NCBI RefSeq assembly: GCF_025149915.1
Contig: NZ_CP102278.1
Coordinates: 790,001-854,000 of the forward strand
DNA length: 64,000 nt
Direction of reading: 5' to 3'
Origin: Coprococcus eutactus
GTDB taxonomy: Bacteria > Bacillota > Clostridia > Lachnospirales > Lachnospiraceae
Part shown: positions 9,795 to 19,515 of the stretch, in pieces
Numbering within the stretch: position 1 is the first letter of the stretch
Layout of the letters: each line of letters starts with the position of its first letter
Translations under genes and position numbers: made by a program
Notes under the pieces: generated by a model
Databases searched by the model: none
Seen by the model: only the letters and a program-made list of their open reading frames with translations
Told to the model about the DNA's origin: nothing

Positions 9795-10769
9795 ATGAAA
9801 ATTGATCCAATAATACCGATCTGGCTGATGGGCATATTGTGTGTTGGAATGATCTTCCTAAAGAAGAGAAGCCGAATTGCGTATGTCAGACAGATAATAG
9901 CGATAGTCCTAGTATTTCTCATAAATCTCAGGATTATGGTTCCAAGTGATAATGTCAGCTCAAATACGCAGACGTTGGATACATATGTGCTGTTTGTGGT
10001 GGATGACACGATAAGCATGCTTGCACGTGATTATGACGGAGATACGGAGAGACTTACTGCGGTCAAGAAGGACTGCGGTCATATAATAGAAGAACTTGAC
10101 GGAGCAAAGTTTGCGGTGATCAGTTTTAACAACAATGCGAATCTGGTGGCGCCATTTACAAACAATTCACAGTATGCAGAGGATGTGATAGATTCATTGT
10201 ATCCACTTGAGCAGTTGTATGCAGAAGGCACATCCATGAATGTCAGCATTGATGTGATGACAGATACGCTCAAGAGGGCCAGGGAAAAGGCCGATGGAAG
10301 TGTTGTTGTGTTCTTCATAAGCGACGGTGAGATCACAAATGAAGAGAATTTGAAATCGTTCAAGTCGGCTGCCAAATATGTTGATGGCGGCGCCGTGCTA
10401 GGATACGGCACAACAGAGGGCGGCAATATGTATATGAAGTCAAGCTATACAGGTCAGGATGAGCTCATTGAAGATACCTCATCCTATCCGAGAAAGCCTG
10501 CTGTGTCAGTGATCGATGAAGACAATCTGAAAAGCATTGCAGATGATATGGACGTTAAATATATCAATATGAACGACGCTTCAAACATTGACACTACGAT
10601 CAATAAGATCAAGAGGGAGTCTGCATCGGAGAGCAAAGACGGAAAGGTTTCAGGATATGCTGATATATATTATATATTTGCGGCTATGCTGGTACTGGTC
10701 ATGATATGGGAGTTTATCGATATCAGAAGAAAGTCCGGAGAACTTGCCTGGCGAAAGGAACAGATATGA
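9795..10769 (+). CDS. von Willebrand factor A membrane protein (BatB-like)
   Basis: A 324-residue protein with N-terminal membrane segments (residues 7-19 and 29-45), a vWA domain, and a C-terminal membrane segment followed by a short basic tail. The MIDAS-like motif is DDTIS at residues 70-74 (D-x-T-x-S, with Thr replacing the first Ser). The start at 9795 is preferred because GGGTGG lies 5 bases upstream; a GTG at 9786 is an alternative. The stop overlaps the start of the TPR gene (ATGA), indicating translational coupling. Confidence 0.8.
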   Translation: MKIDPIIPIWLMGILCVGMIFLKKRSRIAYVRQIIAIVLVFLINLRIMVPSDNVSSNTQTLDTYVLFVVDDTISMLARDYDGDTERLTAVKKDCGHIIEELDGAKFAVISFNNNANLVAPFTNNSQYAEDVIDSLYPLEQLYAEGTSMNVSIDVMTDTLKRAREKADGSVVVFFISDGEITNEENLKSFKSAAKYVDGGAVLGYGTTEGGNMYMKSSYTGQDELIEDTSSYPRKPAVSVIDEDNLKSIADDMDVKYINMNDASNIDTTINKIKRESASESKDGKVSGYADIYYIFAAMLVLVMIWEFIDIRRKSGELAWRKEQI

Positions 10770-11491
10770 TAAAAAAGATCGTTACGGGACTAGGTATAGC
10801 GGGACTGCTGTGTCTGGTACCATTGTCAGTCAATTATATATGCAATATGCGGTTTATCAGAAATTATGACAAGGGGATATATAAAAGCAGCGAGGTAAAT
10901 CAGGTTCTGGGTTTTTTTCAGCCGTATATATATCATTATAATAATGGAAATGTTTATTACAATGAGGAAGATTACCAGGGAGCTGAGGAGGAGTACAGGA
11001 CCGCACTTGGATACAAGCCGCGTGGGGAAAGAGACTGTATGACAAGGATAAATCTTGCATTAGCTATAGTGAAACAGATAGATCCTGAGTCAGTAAACGC
11101 AGAGAATCTTGATGAGACGATTGAGCTTCTTGATGATGCCAGAAATATACTGGTGGAAAATGGCTGTGCGCACAGGAATGACGAGGATGGTCACAACAAG
11201 GATGCACAGACACTCAAGGATGAGATAGATGCTTTTGAGGAACAGCTGAAGCAGTCAGTTCAGGATCAGGAATCATCTGGAGGTTCGGATGATAAGGATC
11301 AGCAAAATGATAATGATACCCCGGATGACAGTGATGGAGAAAAGGGATCGAGCTCTGCATCGGAGGAGGAAAAGATAAAGGAAAAACTTCAGGAGATACA
11401 GGGGGACAGTTTAAAACAGCGAAACAGCGAGATGGATACCTATGAGACATACAAAGACGGCTACAATTACTATAATGGACGGACATGGTAA
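10766..11491 (+). CDS. TPR-containing membrane-anchored protein (BatC-like)
   Basis: A 241-residue protein with an N-terminal membrane anchor (residues 5-20) and a TPR-like stretch (GNVYYNEEDYQGAEEEYRTAL). A low-complexity acidic segment rich in Asp, Glu, Ser and Gln follows, then a Lys/Glu-rich C-terminus. The ATG overlaps the previous stop codon and is preceded by GAAAGGAA. An anchored TPR protein after two vWA genes is the usual end of a Bat-type operon, where it may scaffold the complex on the outer face of the membrane. The acidic tail is not assigned. Confidence 0.75.
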   Translation: MIKKIVTGLGIAGLLCLVPLSVNYICNMRFIRNYDKGIYKSSEVNQVLGFFQPYIYHYNNGNVYYNEEDYQGAEEEYRTALGYKPRGERDCMTRINLALAIVKQIDPESVNAENLDETIELLDDARNILVENGCAHRNDEDGHNKDAQTLKDEIDAFEEQLKQSVQDQESSGGSDDKDQQNDNDTPDDSDGEKGSSSASEEEKIKEKLQEIQGDSLKQRNSEMDTYETYKDGYNYYNGRTW

Positions 11492-11546
11492 GGGTATGAC
11501 TTGGGCAGTGCGTATGCTTAACAGTCATTAAATTACAATATAAAAC

Positions 11547-11575
11547 TTGCGAATTGGTATTCATCGGGTTATAAT
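11547..11575 (+). promoter_or_regulatory. Promoter upstream of the unknown membrane-protein pair
   Basis: TTGCGA (11547-11552) and TATAAT (11570-11575) are spaced 17 bases apart. The predicted start near 11582 argues against translation from the upstream ATG at 11596 and for the ATG at 11632. Confidence 0.7.
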
Positions 11576-11631
11576 ACTGCTAGTTATGGGCATTTATGGC
11601 TTATGGACAATATAAGGAGAAAGAAAAAGCG

Positions 11632-12063
11632 ATGATTAATGAGGAAAAAGTCATATTGATGACGAAGATCGCCATGTATAAGGAATCCCTCGGAAAGGAA
11701 GATCTTGAAAAGGGAAAGTATTTTCAGAGCGATTATGTAAAACTTAATTGTCTGAAGACTATTGTTTCTTCAACCGTTTTGTTTGTGGTAGTTGCGGTTG
11801 CATACATTTATTACAATATAGGTTCTATCGTTGAACAGTTGACGGAACTTGATTACCTAAGTGTTGCGGGTGAGATTATAGGAAGCTATGCTATAGTTTG
11901 CCTGGGATTTGCATTGTTTGCCTGGGTATTATATACATATAGATATATGAAGGCAAAGCCAAAACTCATCAAGTATAATCAGAACCTCAAGAAGCTGATT
12001 GAATTTTATGAGAAAGAAGAGCGGACAAAGGGTTCTGAAAAAAGAAAGAGGAGGGCTAAGTAA
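11632..12063 (+). CDS. Unknown two-segment membrane protein
   Basis: A 143-residue protein with a soluble Lys/Glu-rich N-terminus, two hydrophobic segments (about residues 33-52 and 74-98), and a strongly basic tail ending KRKRRAK. I do not recognise the family. The start was chosen because AAGGAG lies upstream and the promoter's start site is too close to the alternative ATG at 11596. It is followed after 2 bases by another membrane-protein gene, so the two likely act together. It lies two genes before cdaA. Confidence 0.65.
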   Translation: MINEEKVILMTKIAMYKESLGKEDLEKGKYFQSDYVKLNCLKTIVSSTVLFVVVAVAYIYYNIGSIVEQLTELDYLSVAGEIIGSYAIVCLGFALFAWVLYTYRYMKAKPKLIKYNQNLKKLIEFYEKEERTKGSEKRKRRAK

Positions 12064-12065
12064 TT

Positions 12066-13082
12066 ATGACAGCACTTTTGTCATTCCGAGATGGAGTAAA
12101 GGATTTCTGTAGTAAATATGATAAGTTCGTATCGCCTCTGTGCAAGTTTATATTGGCGATAGTGATGTTCTGGTCGATAGCACATCTTACAGGATATAAC
12201 AGCATGATGAGCAGTATGGTAGTTGTTCTTGCAGCTTCGTTTGTATGTGCGTTTCTTTCAGATTCACTCACACTTGCTATCGGCGGTGTGTATGCATGTG
12301 CTCAGGTTGCGAGTGCGAGCATTGAGCTAGGAATCACTTTTGTGATAATATTTGTGATCATGTATTGTGTATACATAAGATTTTTTCCAAAGGCGTCATG
12401 GGTCATCATGTTTATGCCATTTTTGTACATCATCAAGTTCGCATATTTTATGCCGCTCCTTGCGGGAATGCTTATCGGATTTGCTGGAATGATACCGGCT
12501 GCATTTGGATGTATATTCTATTTCTTTATGAAGTATACCGCAGATTATATGCAGCTTGCATCAACAACACCTGCGGATAGTATAGTAGAGGGTTACAAGT
12601 ACATATTTGAACATCTTGTACAGGATAAGACACTGCTTCTCACAATAATAGTATTTGCAGTCGTTATAGTGCTGACATATATCATCTACAGAATGTCATT
12701 TGCATACTCATGGTATGTGGCAATAATAACAGGTGGTATAGTGGAGATTGTTTTATTCCTGGTTGGAACACTTTCTATGGAGACTGAGATATCATTAAGC
12801 GGAGCACTGCTTGGATGTATCCTTGCGATACTGGTGGCGATCATAGTACAGTTCTTCAAGACGGTTGTTGACTACTCAAGTGTTGAGAATACGCAGTTTG
12901 AGGATGATGAGTATTACTACTATGTAAAAGCTGTTCCTAAGATTATGAGTGACAGACAGAAGGGCTCTAAGAGTGCGGCGGGAAGACCTGAGACGCCTCG
13001 TAAGCAGGCACCATCAAGTGCTCAAAGACGAAGTAGCACACCAGCCCATAGAGGTGAGTCTACCACAGGAGCTACAAGATAG
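12066..13082 (+). CDS. Unknown polytopic membrane protein
   Basis: A 338-residue protein with about seven hydrophobic segments over residues 25-270. The cytoplasmic tail contains an acidic-tyrosine patch (DDEYYYY) and a Ser/Arg/Pro-rich end. I cannot assign a family with confidence. Its GAGGAGGG ribosome binding site lies inside the end of the previous gene, so the two are translationally coupled. Position just upstream of cdaA-cdaR hints at an envelope role, but nothing in the sequence proves it. Confidence 0.68.
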   Translation: MTALLSFRDGVKDFCSKYDKFVSPLCKFILAIVMFWSIAHLTGYNSMMSSMVVVLAASFVCAFLSDSLTLAIGGVYACAQVASASIELGITFVIIFVIMYCVYIRFFPKASWVIMFMPFLYIIKFAYFMPLLAGMLIGFAGMIPAAFGCIFYFFMKYTADYMQLASTTPADSIVEGYKYIFEHLVQDKTLLLTIIVFAVVIVLTYIIYRMSFAYSWYVAIITGGIVEIVLFLVGTLSMETEISLSGALLGCILAILVAIIVQFFKTVVDYSSVENTQFEDDEYYYYVKAVPKIMSDRQKGSKSAAGRPETPRKQAPSSAQRRSSTPAHRGESTTGATR

Positions 13083-13107
13083 AGAATATAGACGCTGGAC
13101 AACATGT

Positions 13108-13132
13108 GACCTGACTTATGTCAGGTCATATT
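13108..13132 (+). terminator. Hairpin between the unknown membrane gene and cdaA
   Basis: A perfect 9-bp stem (TGACCTGAC with GTCAGGTCA) with a TTAT loop is followed by AT-rich sequence but no clean T-run. It is either a weak terminator or an mRNA-stability hairpin. Confidence 0.4.
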
Positions 13133-13190
13133 GATTATATAAGAATTTTATTGATTTTATTTTTTGAAGATTTCAGGAAAGGAGGATGAA

Positions 13191-14117
13191 ATGGAAAAGA
13201 TATCTACATTTATTTCAACATATTTTGACTGGTTTTATATAACAGTTCCGGGAACAGTGGATATAATAGAGATTCTCATTTTGTCGTTCTTTATATACAG
13301 GATCATGCTCTGGTTCAAGACCAGCAGGGCATGGACTCTCCTCAAAGGAATAGTCATGATATTCCTGTTCACAGCGATTGCGGCTGTATTTCAGTTCAAC
13401 ACGATATTATACCTTCTGAAGAATGCGTTCAGCGTAGGTATCATTGCGGTTGTTATTCTGTTTCAGCCTGAGTTTAGACGAGGTCTTGAACAGCTCGGAA
13501 GGAAAAAGATCATCAACTATATAATAAGAGATGGTGAGGATGATGGGATACTATCTGAAAAGACTATATATGAGCTTGTGAAGACAGTACAGGTTCTTTC
13601 GGCAAACAGGACAGGAGCCCTCATAGTAATCGAGAATGAGGTTGCCCTTGGTGAGTATATAGATACAGGAATTCCGATAGATGCGGTCGTAACAAACCAG
13701 CTTCTCCTCAATATATTTGAGCACAATACACCGCTGCACGATGGTGCTGTGATCATCAGAAAGAACAGGGTGGTATCAGCGACATGTTATCTTCCTCTCT
13801 CAGCAAATGATTCCATAAACAAGGAGCTTGGAACAAGACACAGAGCCGGAATCGGAATCAGTGAGGTGTCTGACAGTATGACGCTCATAGTATCGGAGGA
13901 GACGGGATCTATATCGATAGCTCAGGGCGGTGAATTGTTCAGAAATCTTGACAGCGAGGGTGTCCGCAGACATCTTCAGACTCTGTGCAAGGAGTACAGT
14001 GAAAAGAGATATCACAGATCATCGGGAGCACGCCCTATAAAGAAGAGAAGAAAAAGGGTAGTTATAGAGAACAAGAATAAGGCTTCCGGAAAGGAGGCTG
14101 ATGACGATGAGAAATAA
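13191..14117 (+). CDS. cdaA: Diadenylate cyclase CdaA
   Basis: A 308-residue membrane-bound enzyme that joins two ATP molecules into cyclic di-AMP, the second messenger for potassium and wall homeostasis. It has three N-terminal membrane segments (about residues 17-97) and then a DAC domain with the catalytic DGA motif at 184-186 and the RHR motif at 216-218. A Lys/Arg-rich tail follows. The ATG at 13191 is preceded by AAAGGAGG at the correct distance; an upstream in-frame TTG has no such signal. The 3' end overlaps the cdaR start, the classical cdaA-cdaR arrangement. A glmM gene, frequent in this operon, is not adjacent. Confidence 0.94.
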   Translation: MEKISTFISTYFDWFYITVPGTVDIIEILILSFFIYRIMLWFKTSRAWTLLKGIVMIFLFTAIAAVFQFNTILYLLKNAFSVGIIAVVILFQPEFRRGLEQLGRKKIINYIIRDGEDDGILSEKTIYELVKTVQVLSANRTGALIVIENEVALGEYIDTGIPIDAVVTNQLLLNIFEHNTPLHDGAVIIRKNRVVSATCYLPLSANDSINKELGTRHRAGIGISEVSDSMTLIVSEETGSISIAQGGELFRNLDSEGVRRHLQTLCKEYSEKRYHRSSGARPIKKRRKRVVIENKNKASGKEADDDEK

Positions 14118-15375
14118 TACAGAGAACAATGGAGATATCAGGAAGAATAAGCCGAAGATATATTCCAATCTGGGCTTGAAGCTATTGTCGGTGGTGTTGG
14201 GATTCCTTGTATGGCTGCTGGTACTCAATATAGACGATTCGGCGGTGACAAAGACCATAAGCAACATTCCTGTAACGCTTGTCAATACCGATGCCATCAC
14301 AAGCCAGAATCAGTTATTTACCATAACATCAGGTGATACGGTGGATGTGGTGATAAAGGGAAGAAAGTCTGTTATAAGCAATCTGGATGCTTCTGACTTT
14401 AAGGCAACCGCAGATATGTCCAAGATATCCATAACAAATGCGGTGCCGATAGCGGTAACGGCGAACAGCAACAGTATAGCAAAGAAGATCAGCATAACTG
14501 TTGTGGATAATGTGCTGTCTGTGGAGCTTGAGGCGGAGAAGTCGGTGTCAGTTCCGGTGAAAGTCGTCACAACAGGGGAGGTTGCCAGTGGATACACGGC
14601 CGGCAATAGTGTCGCAGCTCCAAACCTCATAACTGTTAAGGGCCCATCAAGTGTGGTTTCCAGTATAGACAGAGCTGAGGTGACGGTCGATATAAAGGAT
14701 GCAAAGGATGATATAACGACCAATTGCACACCGTCATTTGTGACATCAGATGGTGAGAAGGTATCAGATGAGACACTGACATATGATGAGGTATCGATCG
14801 CGGTAACTGTACCGGTTTACAAGACGAAGAATATACCTATCAAGATCGCGGTTATAGGCGAGCCGGCAGATGGATATGCAGTATCACAGATAACATTTGT
14901 ACCGGAGACTATAGATATAGGTGGCGATGCGGCGGTAATTAAGGATATACAGCAGTTGGAGATCAATGATGTGGATGTCAGTGGATGTACAGAGGACGTT
15001 GAGACAACACTTGATGTATCAAAGTATCTTCCGGATGGCGTGGTGGTTACAAAGGAAAGTGCTTATGTGAATGTTAAGGTTGCCATAGAAAAGATGGTCA
15101 CGAGGAATATCGCTATAAAGACATCCGATATCAAGCTCAATAACAAACAGAGCGATTATAGATATGAGCTGGTGATAAAAGAGAACAGCGTTGCGATAAA
15201 GGGAATGTCCAGTGCAGTTTCCAAGATCACAGCTAAGAGCTTCCATCTTGCAATTGATGCGTCCGAATTGTCATATGGTGAAAATACCATAACGCTGGAT
15301 ATACCAGATGGAAGCAGCTATACAGTGCAAGGCTCCTGCACAGTCACAGTTAAGGTGACATCGACAGGACAGTAG
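14107..15375 (+). CDS. cdaR: CdaR, YbbR-domain regulator of CdaA
   Basis: A 422-residue protein with one N-terminal membrane anchor (NLGLKLLSVVLGFLVWLLVL), then an extracytoplasmic part built of about four YbbR repeats. Repeat cores such as PVKVVTTGEVASGY and PIKIAVIGEPADGY are visible. CdaR modulates CdaA across the membrane. The start at 14107 is preferred because GGAGG lies 9 bases upstream; ATG 14101 is only 3 bases from it. The coding sequence overlaps cdaA by 11 bases. Confidence 0.9.
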   Translation: MRNNTENNGDIRKNKPKIYSNLGLKLLSVVLGFLVWLLVLNIDDSAVTKTISNIPVTLVNTDAITSQNQLFTITSGDTVDVVIKGRKSVISNLDASDFKATADMSKISITNAVPIAVTANSNSIAKKISITVVDNVLSVELEAEKSVSVPVKVVTTGEVASGYTAGNSVAAPNLITVKGPSSVVSSIDRAEVTVDIKDAKDDITTNCTPSFVTSDGEKVSDETLTYDEVSIAVTVPVYKTKNIPIKIAVIGEPADGYAVSQITFVPETIDIGGDAAVIKDIQQLEINDVDVSGCTEDVETTLDVSKYLPDGVVVTKESAYVNVKVAIEKMVTRNIAIKTSDIKLNNKQSDYRYELVIKENSVAIKGMSSAVSKITAKSFHLAIDASELSYGENTITLDIPDGSSYTVQGSCTVTVKVTSTGQ

Positions 15376-15409
15376 ATCAGTTAAAGGTAACACAGAGGAG
15401 GCGGTTATC

Positions 15410-16150
15410 ATGAGTGACAATGCAGATATGAAGTCAGAGAAGATAAATGAACTCAGAAAGATAGTTGAGAAATCTGATAATATTGTATTCTTCGGAGGCG
15501 CCGGGGTGTCTACAGAGAGTGGTATTCCAGATTTTAGAAGTGTGGATGGATTGTATAATCAGAAGTACAAATATCCACCAGAGACAATAATCAGCCACAG
15601 CTTTTATCTGAGAAATCCAGAGGAGTTCTACAGGTTTTATAAGGACAAAATGATATTTGCAGATGCAAAGCCGAACAAAGCCCATCTGAAACTGGCAGAG
15701 CTTGAGAGAGAGGGAAAACTCAAGGCTGTCATAACACAGAATATCGATGGACTCCACCAGATGGCGGGCAGTAAGAATGTCATAGAGCTGCATGGATCAG
15801 TTCACAGAAATTATTGTGAAAGATGTCATGCATTTTACAATCTGGACTACATAGTGAATTCAGATGGTGTCCCTAAGTGTGAGAAGTGCGGCGGCACAGT
15901 AAAACCTGATGTTGTGCTGTACGAGGAGGCTCTGAATGACGAGAATATGTCAGATGCTCTCAGGTATATATCGGAGGCGGATACGCTGATAATTGGCGGA
16001 ACCTCACTTGTGGTATACCCGGCAGCAGGGCTTGTCAGATACTTTAGGGGCAGGAAGCTTGTAGTCATCAATATGTCTCCGACACAGTCGGATGCAAATG
16101 CTGATCTTCTTATTGCGGATAAGATCGGTGATGTGCTTGGCAGTCTGTAA
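15410..16150 (+). CDS. cobB: Sir2-family NAD-dependent protein deacylase
   Basis: A 246-residue sirtuin. Visible motifs are the NAD-binding GAGVSTESGIPDFRS, the catalytic QNIDGLH and HGS, and a four-cysteine zinc site (CERC and CEKC). The length is typical for bacterial sirtuins. These enzymes remove acyl groups from lysines using NAD, often on metabolic enzymes. A strong AGAGGAGG lies before the ATG, and the gene starts 34 bases after cdaR with no terminator between, so some co-transcription is possible. Acyl-group preference cannot be read with confidence. Confidence 0.92.
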   Translation: MSDNADMKSEKINELRKIVEKSDNIVFFGGAGVSTESGIPDFRSVDGLYNQKYKYPPETIISHSFYLRNPEEFYRFYKDKMIFADAKPNKAHLKLAELEREGKLKAVITQNIDGLHQMAGSKNVIELHGSVHRNYCERCHAFYNLDYIVNSDGVPKCEKCGGTVKPDVVLYEEALNDENMSDALRYISEADTLIIGGTSLVVYPAAGLVRYFRGRKLVVINMSPTQSDANADLLIADKIGDVLGSL

Positions 16151-16157
16151 GAATGAT

Positions 16158-16190
16158 GAGAAGGCATGGAGAAGGCATGGAGAAGGCATG
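16158..16190 (+). repeat. 11-bp tandem repeat, three copies
   Basis: GAGAAGGCATG is repeated three times head to tail in the short spacer between the sirtuin and GH1 genes. It is probably slipped-strand expansion; a regulatory role is not indicated. Confidence 0.85.
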
Positions 16191-16218
16191 TCTGATATAA
16201 ATACAATATGGAGGGTGA

Positions 16219-17670
<1,452 letters not shown>

Positions 17671-17694
17671 TAATAGAATAATATCAGAACAGGG

Positions 17695-17725
17695 AGAACC
17701 GGCACATAAGTGCTGGTTCTTTTTC
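17695..17725 (+). terminator. Rho-independent terminator of the GH1 gene
   Basis: An 11-bp stem (AGAACCGGCAC with GTGCTGGTTCT, allowing one G-T pair) has loop ATAA and is followed by T-rich sequence. Confidence 0.85.
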
Positions 17726-17759
17726 GTACTAAAGTTATTCATTTAGCATTTAATTTTTA

Positions 17760-17806
17760 AAACTAGCCGTTTGGCTAGTTTACTAAAAAACCCAGTGTAT
17801 TATAAT
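17760..17806 (+). promoter_or_regulatory. Promoter with palindromic operator for the surface protein gene
   Basis: A perfect 9-bp inverted repeat (AAACTAGCC at 17760-17768, GGCTAGTTT at 17773-17781) runs into a weak -35 TTTACT (17779-17784). The -10 TATAAT follows at 17801-17806. The leader carries a small CTGGCAG/CTGCCAG hairpin at 17831-17847. Confidence 0.45.
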
Positions 17807-17876
17807 TATTTGTTATGTTGATGGCAATATCTGGCAGTAACTGCCAGGGATTAAAGACAGGAGGAAAGGGATAATT

Positions 17877-19385
17877 ATGAAATCAAAGAAATTGATAACT
17901 GGGTTGATTATGGCATGTATATTGGCTGTAGTGATTATTGCGGGAAAGAACTCTGTGAAGGTGCAGGCCGCGGATGGGGATGTGGCAATTGTGACGGATG
18001 GCAATGGCGATGAGATCGGATCATATGCTACACTGGCTGATGCATTTGCAGCCGCACAGAATGGCTATACAATATGTATAATTAGTGATATATATGATCC
18101 TTCGGCTTCTATAGGATACAATGATGGTGAACATAATAAGCATATCATTATAGATCTCAACAGTAAAAGTGTCACTTTGCAGATGATGAATTTTGATTAT
18201 TCGTTATACGTGAAAAATGGAACATTAAATTGCGGTATCACAAATGGAAGTGTTGGATTTACTAATGCTATGCTGACTTTGTCAAATGTCAAATTCATTA
18301 CGGATAGTATCAACTGGATGACAAAAGATGGAATCTGTCTGAATAATGGCTCAAATGTGACGCTCAACGGTTCACAGTGTTGGTTTGAAAAACTTGAGAT
18401 GGATACAGACTGTGTATTTACGGTACAGAACAGTGACGGACTTAGCAACTTTGGGCATATTGCAGATGGATTTGACGGTGTGAAGGAGTTTGTACCAGAG
18501 GGACTTTCTGTAGAAGGAACGACAATCATTGATGATGAGACAGGAGCCAAGGCTAAGGATTTTATTCTCCGTTACCGCAGCTTGTCGGATGATGCAGATG
18601 TCGCTGTCAGCATTGCTCCAAAATCGTATGTGTACGATGGAAAAGAAAAGAAACCTGCGGTTACGGTTTCTTATGGCGGAAAGACTCTGACAGAGGGAAA
18701 AAGTTACTCATGTGTATATGCGGATAATATTGATGCGGGAACAGCTACAGTTACTATCAAGGGTGAGAATACCATGCATGGACAGATCGTGGAAGAGTTC
18801 ACAATAGATAAGGCAAAACAGAAGGCACCTACAGGTTTGGTCGCAACGGCAGAGACTGTGGATGGGAAAAATGATGGTCAGATATCTAATCTGAAGACGT
18901 CAATGGAATATAGTGTTGACAAGAGAAACTGGCTGGATTGCGAAAGCACGGTACTTAAGAAACTTGCAGATGGAAAGTATTATGTGAGATATAAGGAGAC
19001 CAAAAATTATTATGCGTCTCCTGCTGCAAAGGTAGTGGTAAAGAAGGGAAATGTACCAGCAACAAATGAACCGACTACAAATGAACCTTCAACTGAAAAA
19101 CCAACGTCAAGTGAGCAGACGACAGAGAAGGTCACGACAGAAAGACAGACAACGGAAAATCCTACAACAGAGGAGATCACAACAGAGAAGCAGACAACGG
19201 AAGTGCAGTCGCCCAACGAGAAAACTGATGTGGCTTCAACAGAGGGAACAACGGCAGTAGTATCAAAGACGGAGTCAGGTGTTCCAAATACCGGGGATGA
19301 CGGAAATGTGGCATTGATGCTCATAGTCATGATGACATGCTTATTAGGGGCTGCCGGGGTGGTAGTTTATCGTAGAGAGAAATAA
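17877..19385 (+). CDS. Sortase-anchored surface protein with YDG/MBG-like domain
   Basis: A 502-residue secreted protein. Residues 1-31 form a signal peptide ending VQA. Residues about 35-215 look like a beta-helix (repeated short strands with Asn/Ser-rich turns). Residues about 235-320 form one Ig-like YDG/MBG domain (YVYDGKEKKPAVTV and a YADNIDAGTATVTI core), close to the repeat of the giant protein at 28915. A Thr/Glu/Pro-rich linker follows, then the wall-sorting signal VPNTG, a hydrophobic segment and the tail YRREK. It is presumably linked to peptidoglycan by a sortase; a class B sortase is encoded at 26918. Ligand unknown. Confidence 0.82.
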   Translation: MKSKKLITGLIMACILAVVIIAGKNSVKVQAADGDVAIVTDGNGDEIGSYATLADAFAAAQNGYTICIISDIYDPSASIGYNDGEHNKHIIIDLNSKSVTLQMMNFDYSLYVKNGTLNCGITNGSVGFTNAMLTLSNVKFITDSINWMTKDGICLNNGSNVTLNGSQCWFEKLEMDTDCVFTVQNSDGLSNFGHIADGFDGVKEFVPEGLSVEGTTIIDDETGAKAKDFILRYRSLSDDADVAVSIAPKSYVYDGKEKKPAVTVSYGGKTLTEGKSYSCVYADNIDAGTATVTIKGENTMHGQIVEEFTIDKAKQKAPTGLVATAETVDGKNDGQISNLKTSMEYSVDKRNWLDCESTVLKKLADGKYYVRYKETKNYYASPAAKVVVKKGNVPATNEPTTNEPSTEKPTSSEQTTEKVTTERQTTENPTTEEITTEKQTTEVQSPNEKTDVASTEGTTAVVSKTESGVPNTGDDGNVALMLIVMMTCLLGAAGVVVYRREK

Positions 19386-19405
19386 TTTAAAATAATAAAA
19401 AAATA

Positions 19406-19432
19406 TTAGCACTCGGTGTTGACGAGTGCTAA
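19406..19432 (+). promoter_or_regulatory. CIRCE operator (HrcA binding site)
   Basis: A perfect TTAGCACTC-N9-GAGTGCTAA inverted repeat. It overlaps the -35 region of the clpB promoter, so HrcA would block RNA polymerase when bound. Confidence 0.95.
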
Positions 19433-19447
19433 CAGGTGTGTTATATT
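19419..19447 (+). promoter_or_regulatory. clpB promoter
   Basis: TTGACG (19419-19424) and TATATT (19442-19447) are spaced 17 bases apart. The -35 box lies within the CIRCE element. Confidence 0.8.
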
Positions 19448-19515
19448 ATCATCAGACAGGGAAGTGATATTAAGGTATCAGTTCCCTGAAAGTTTAGTTT
19501 AGGAGGTAAACAGCT

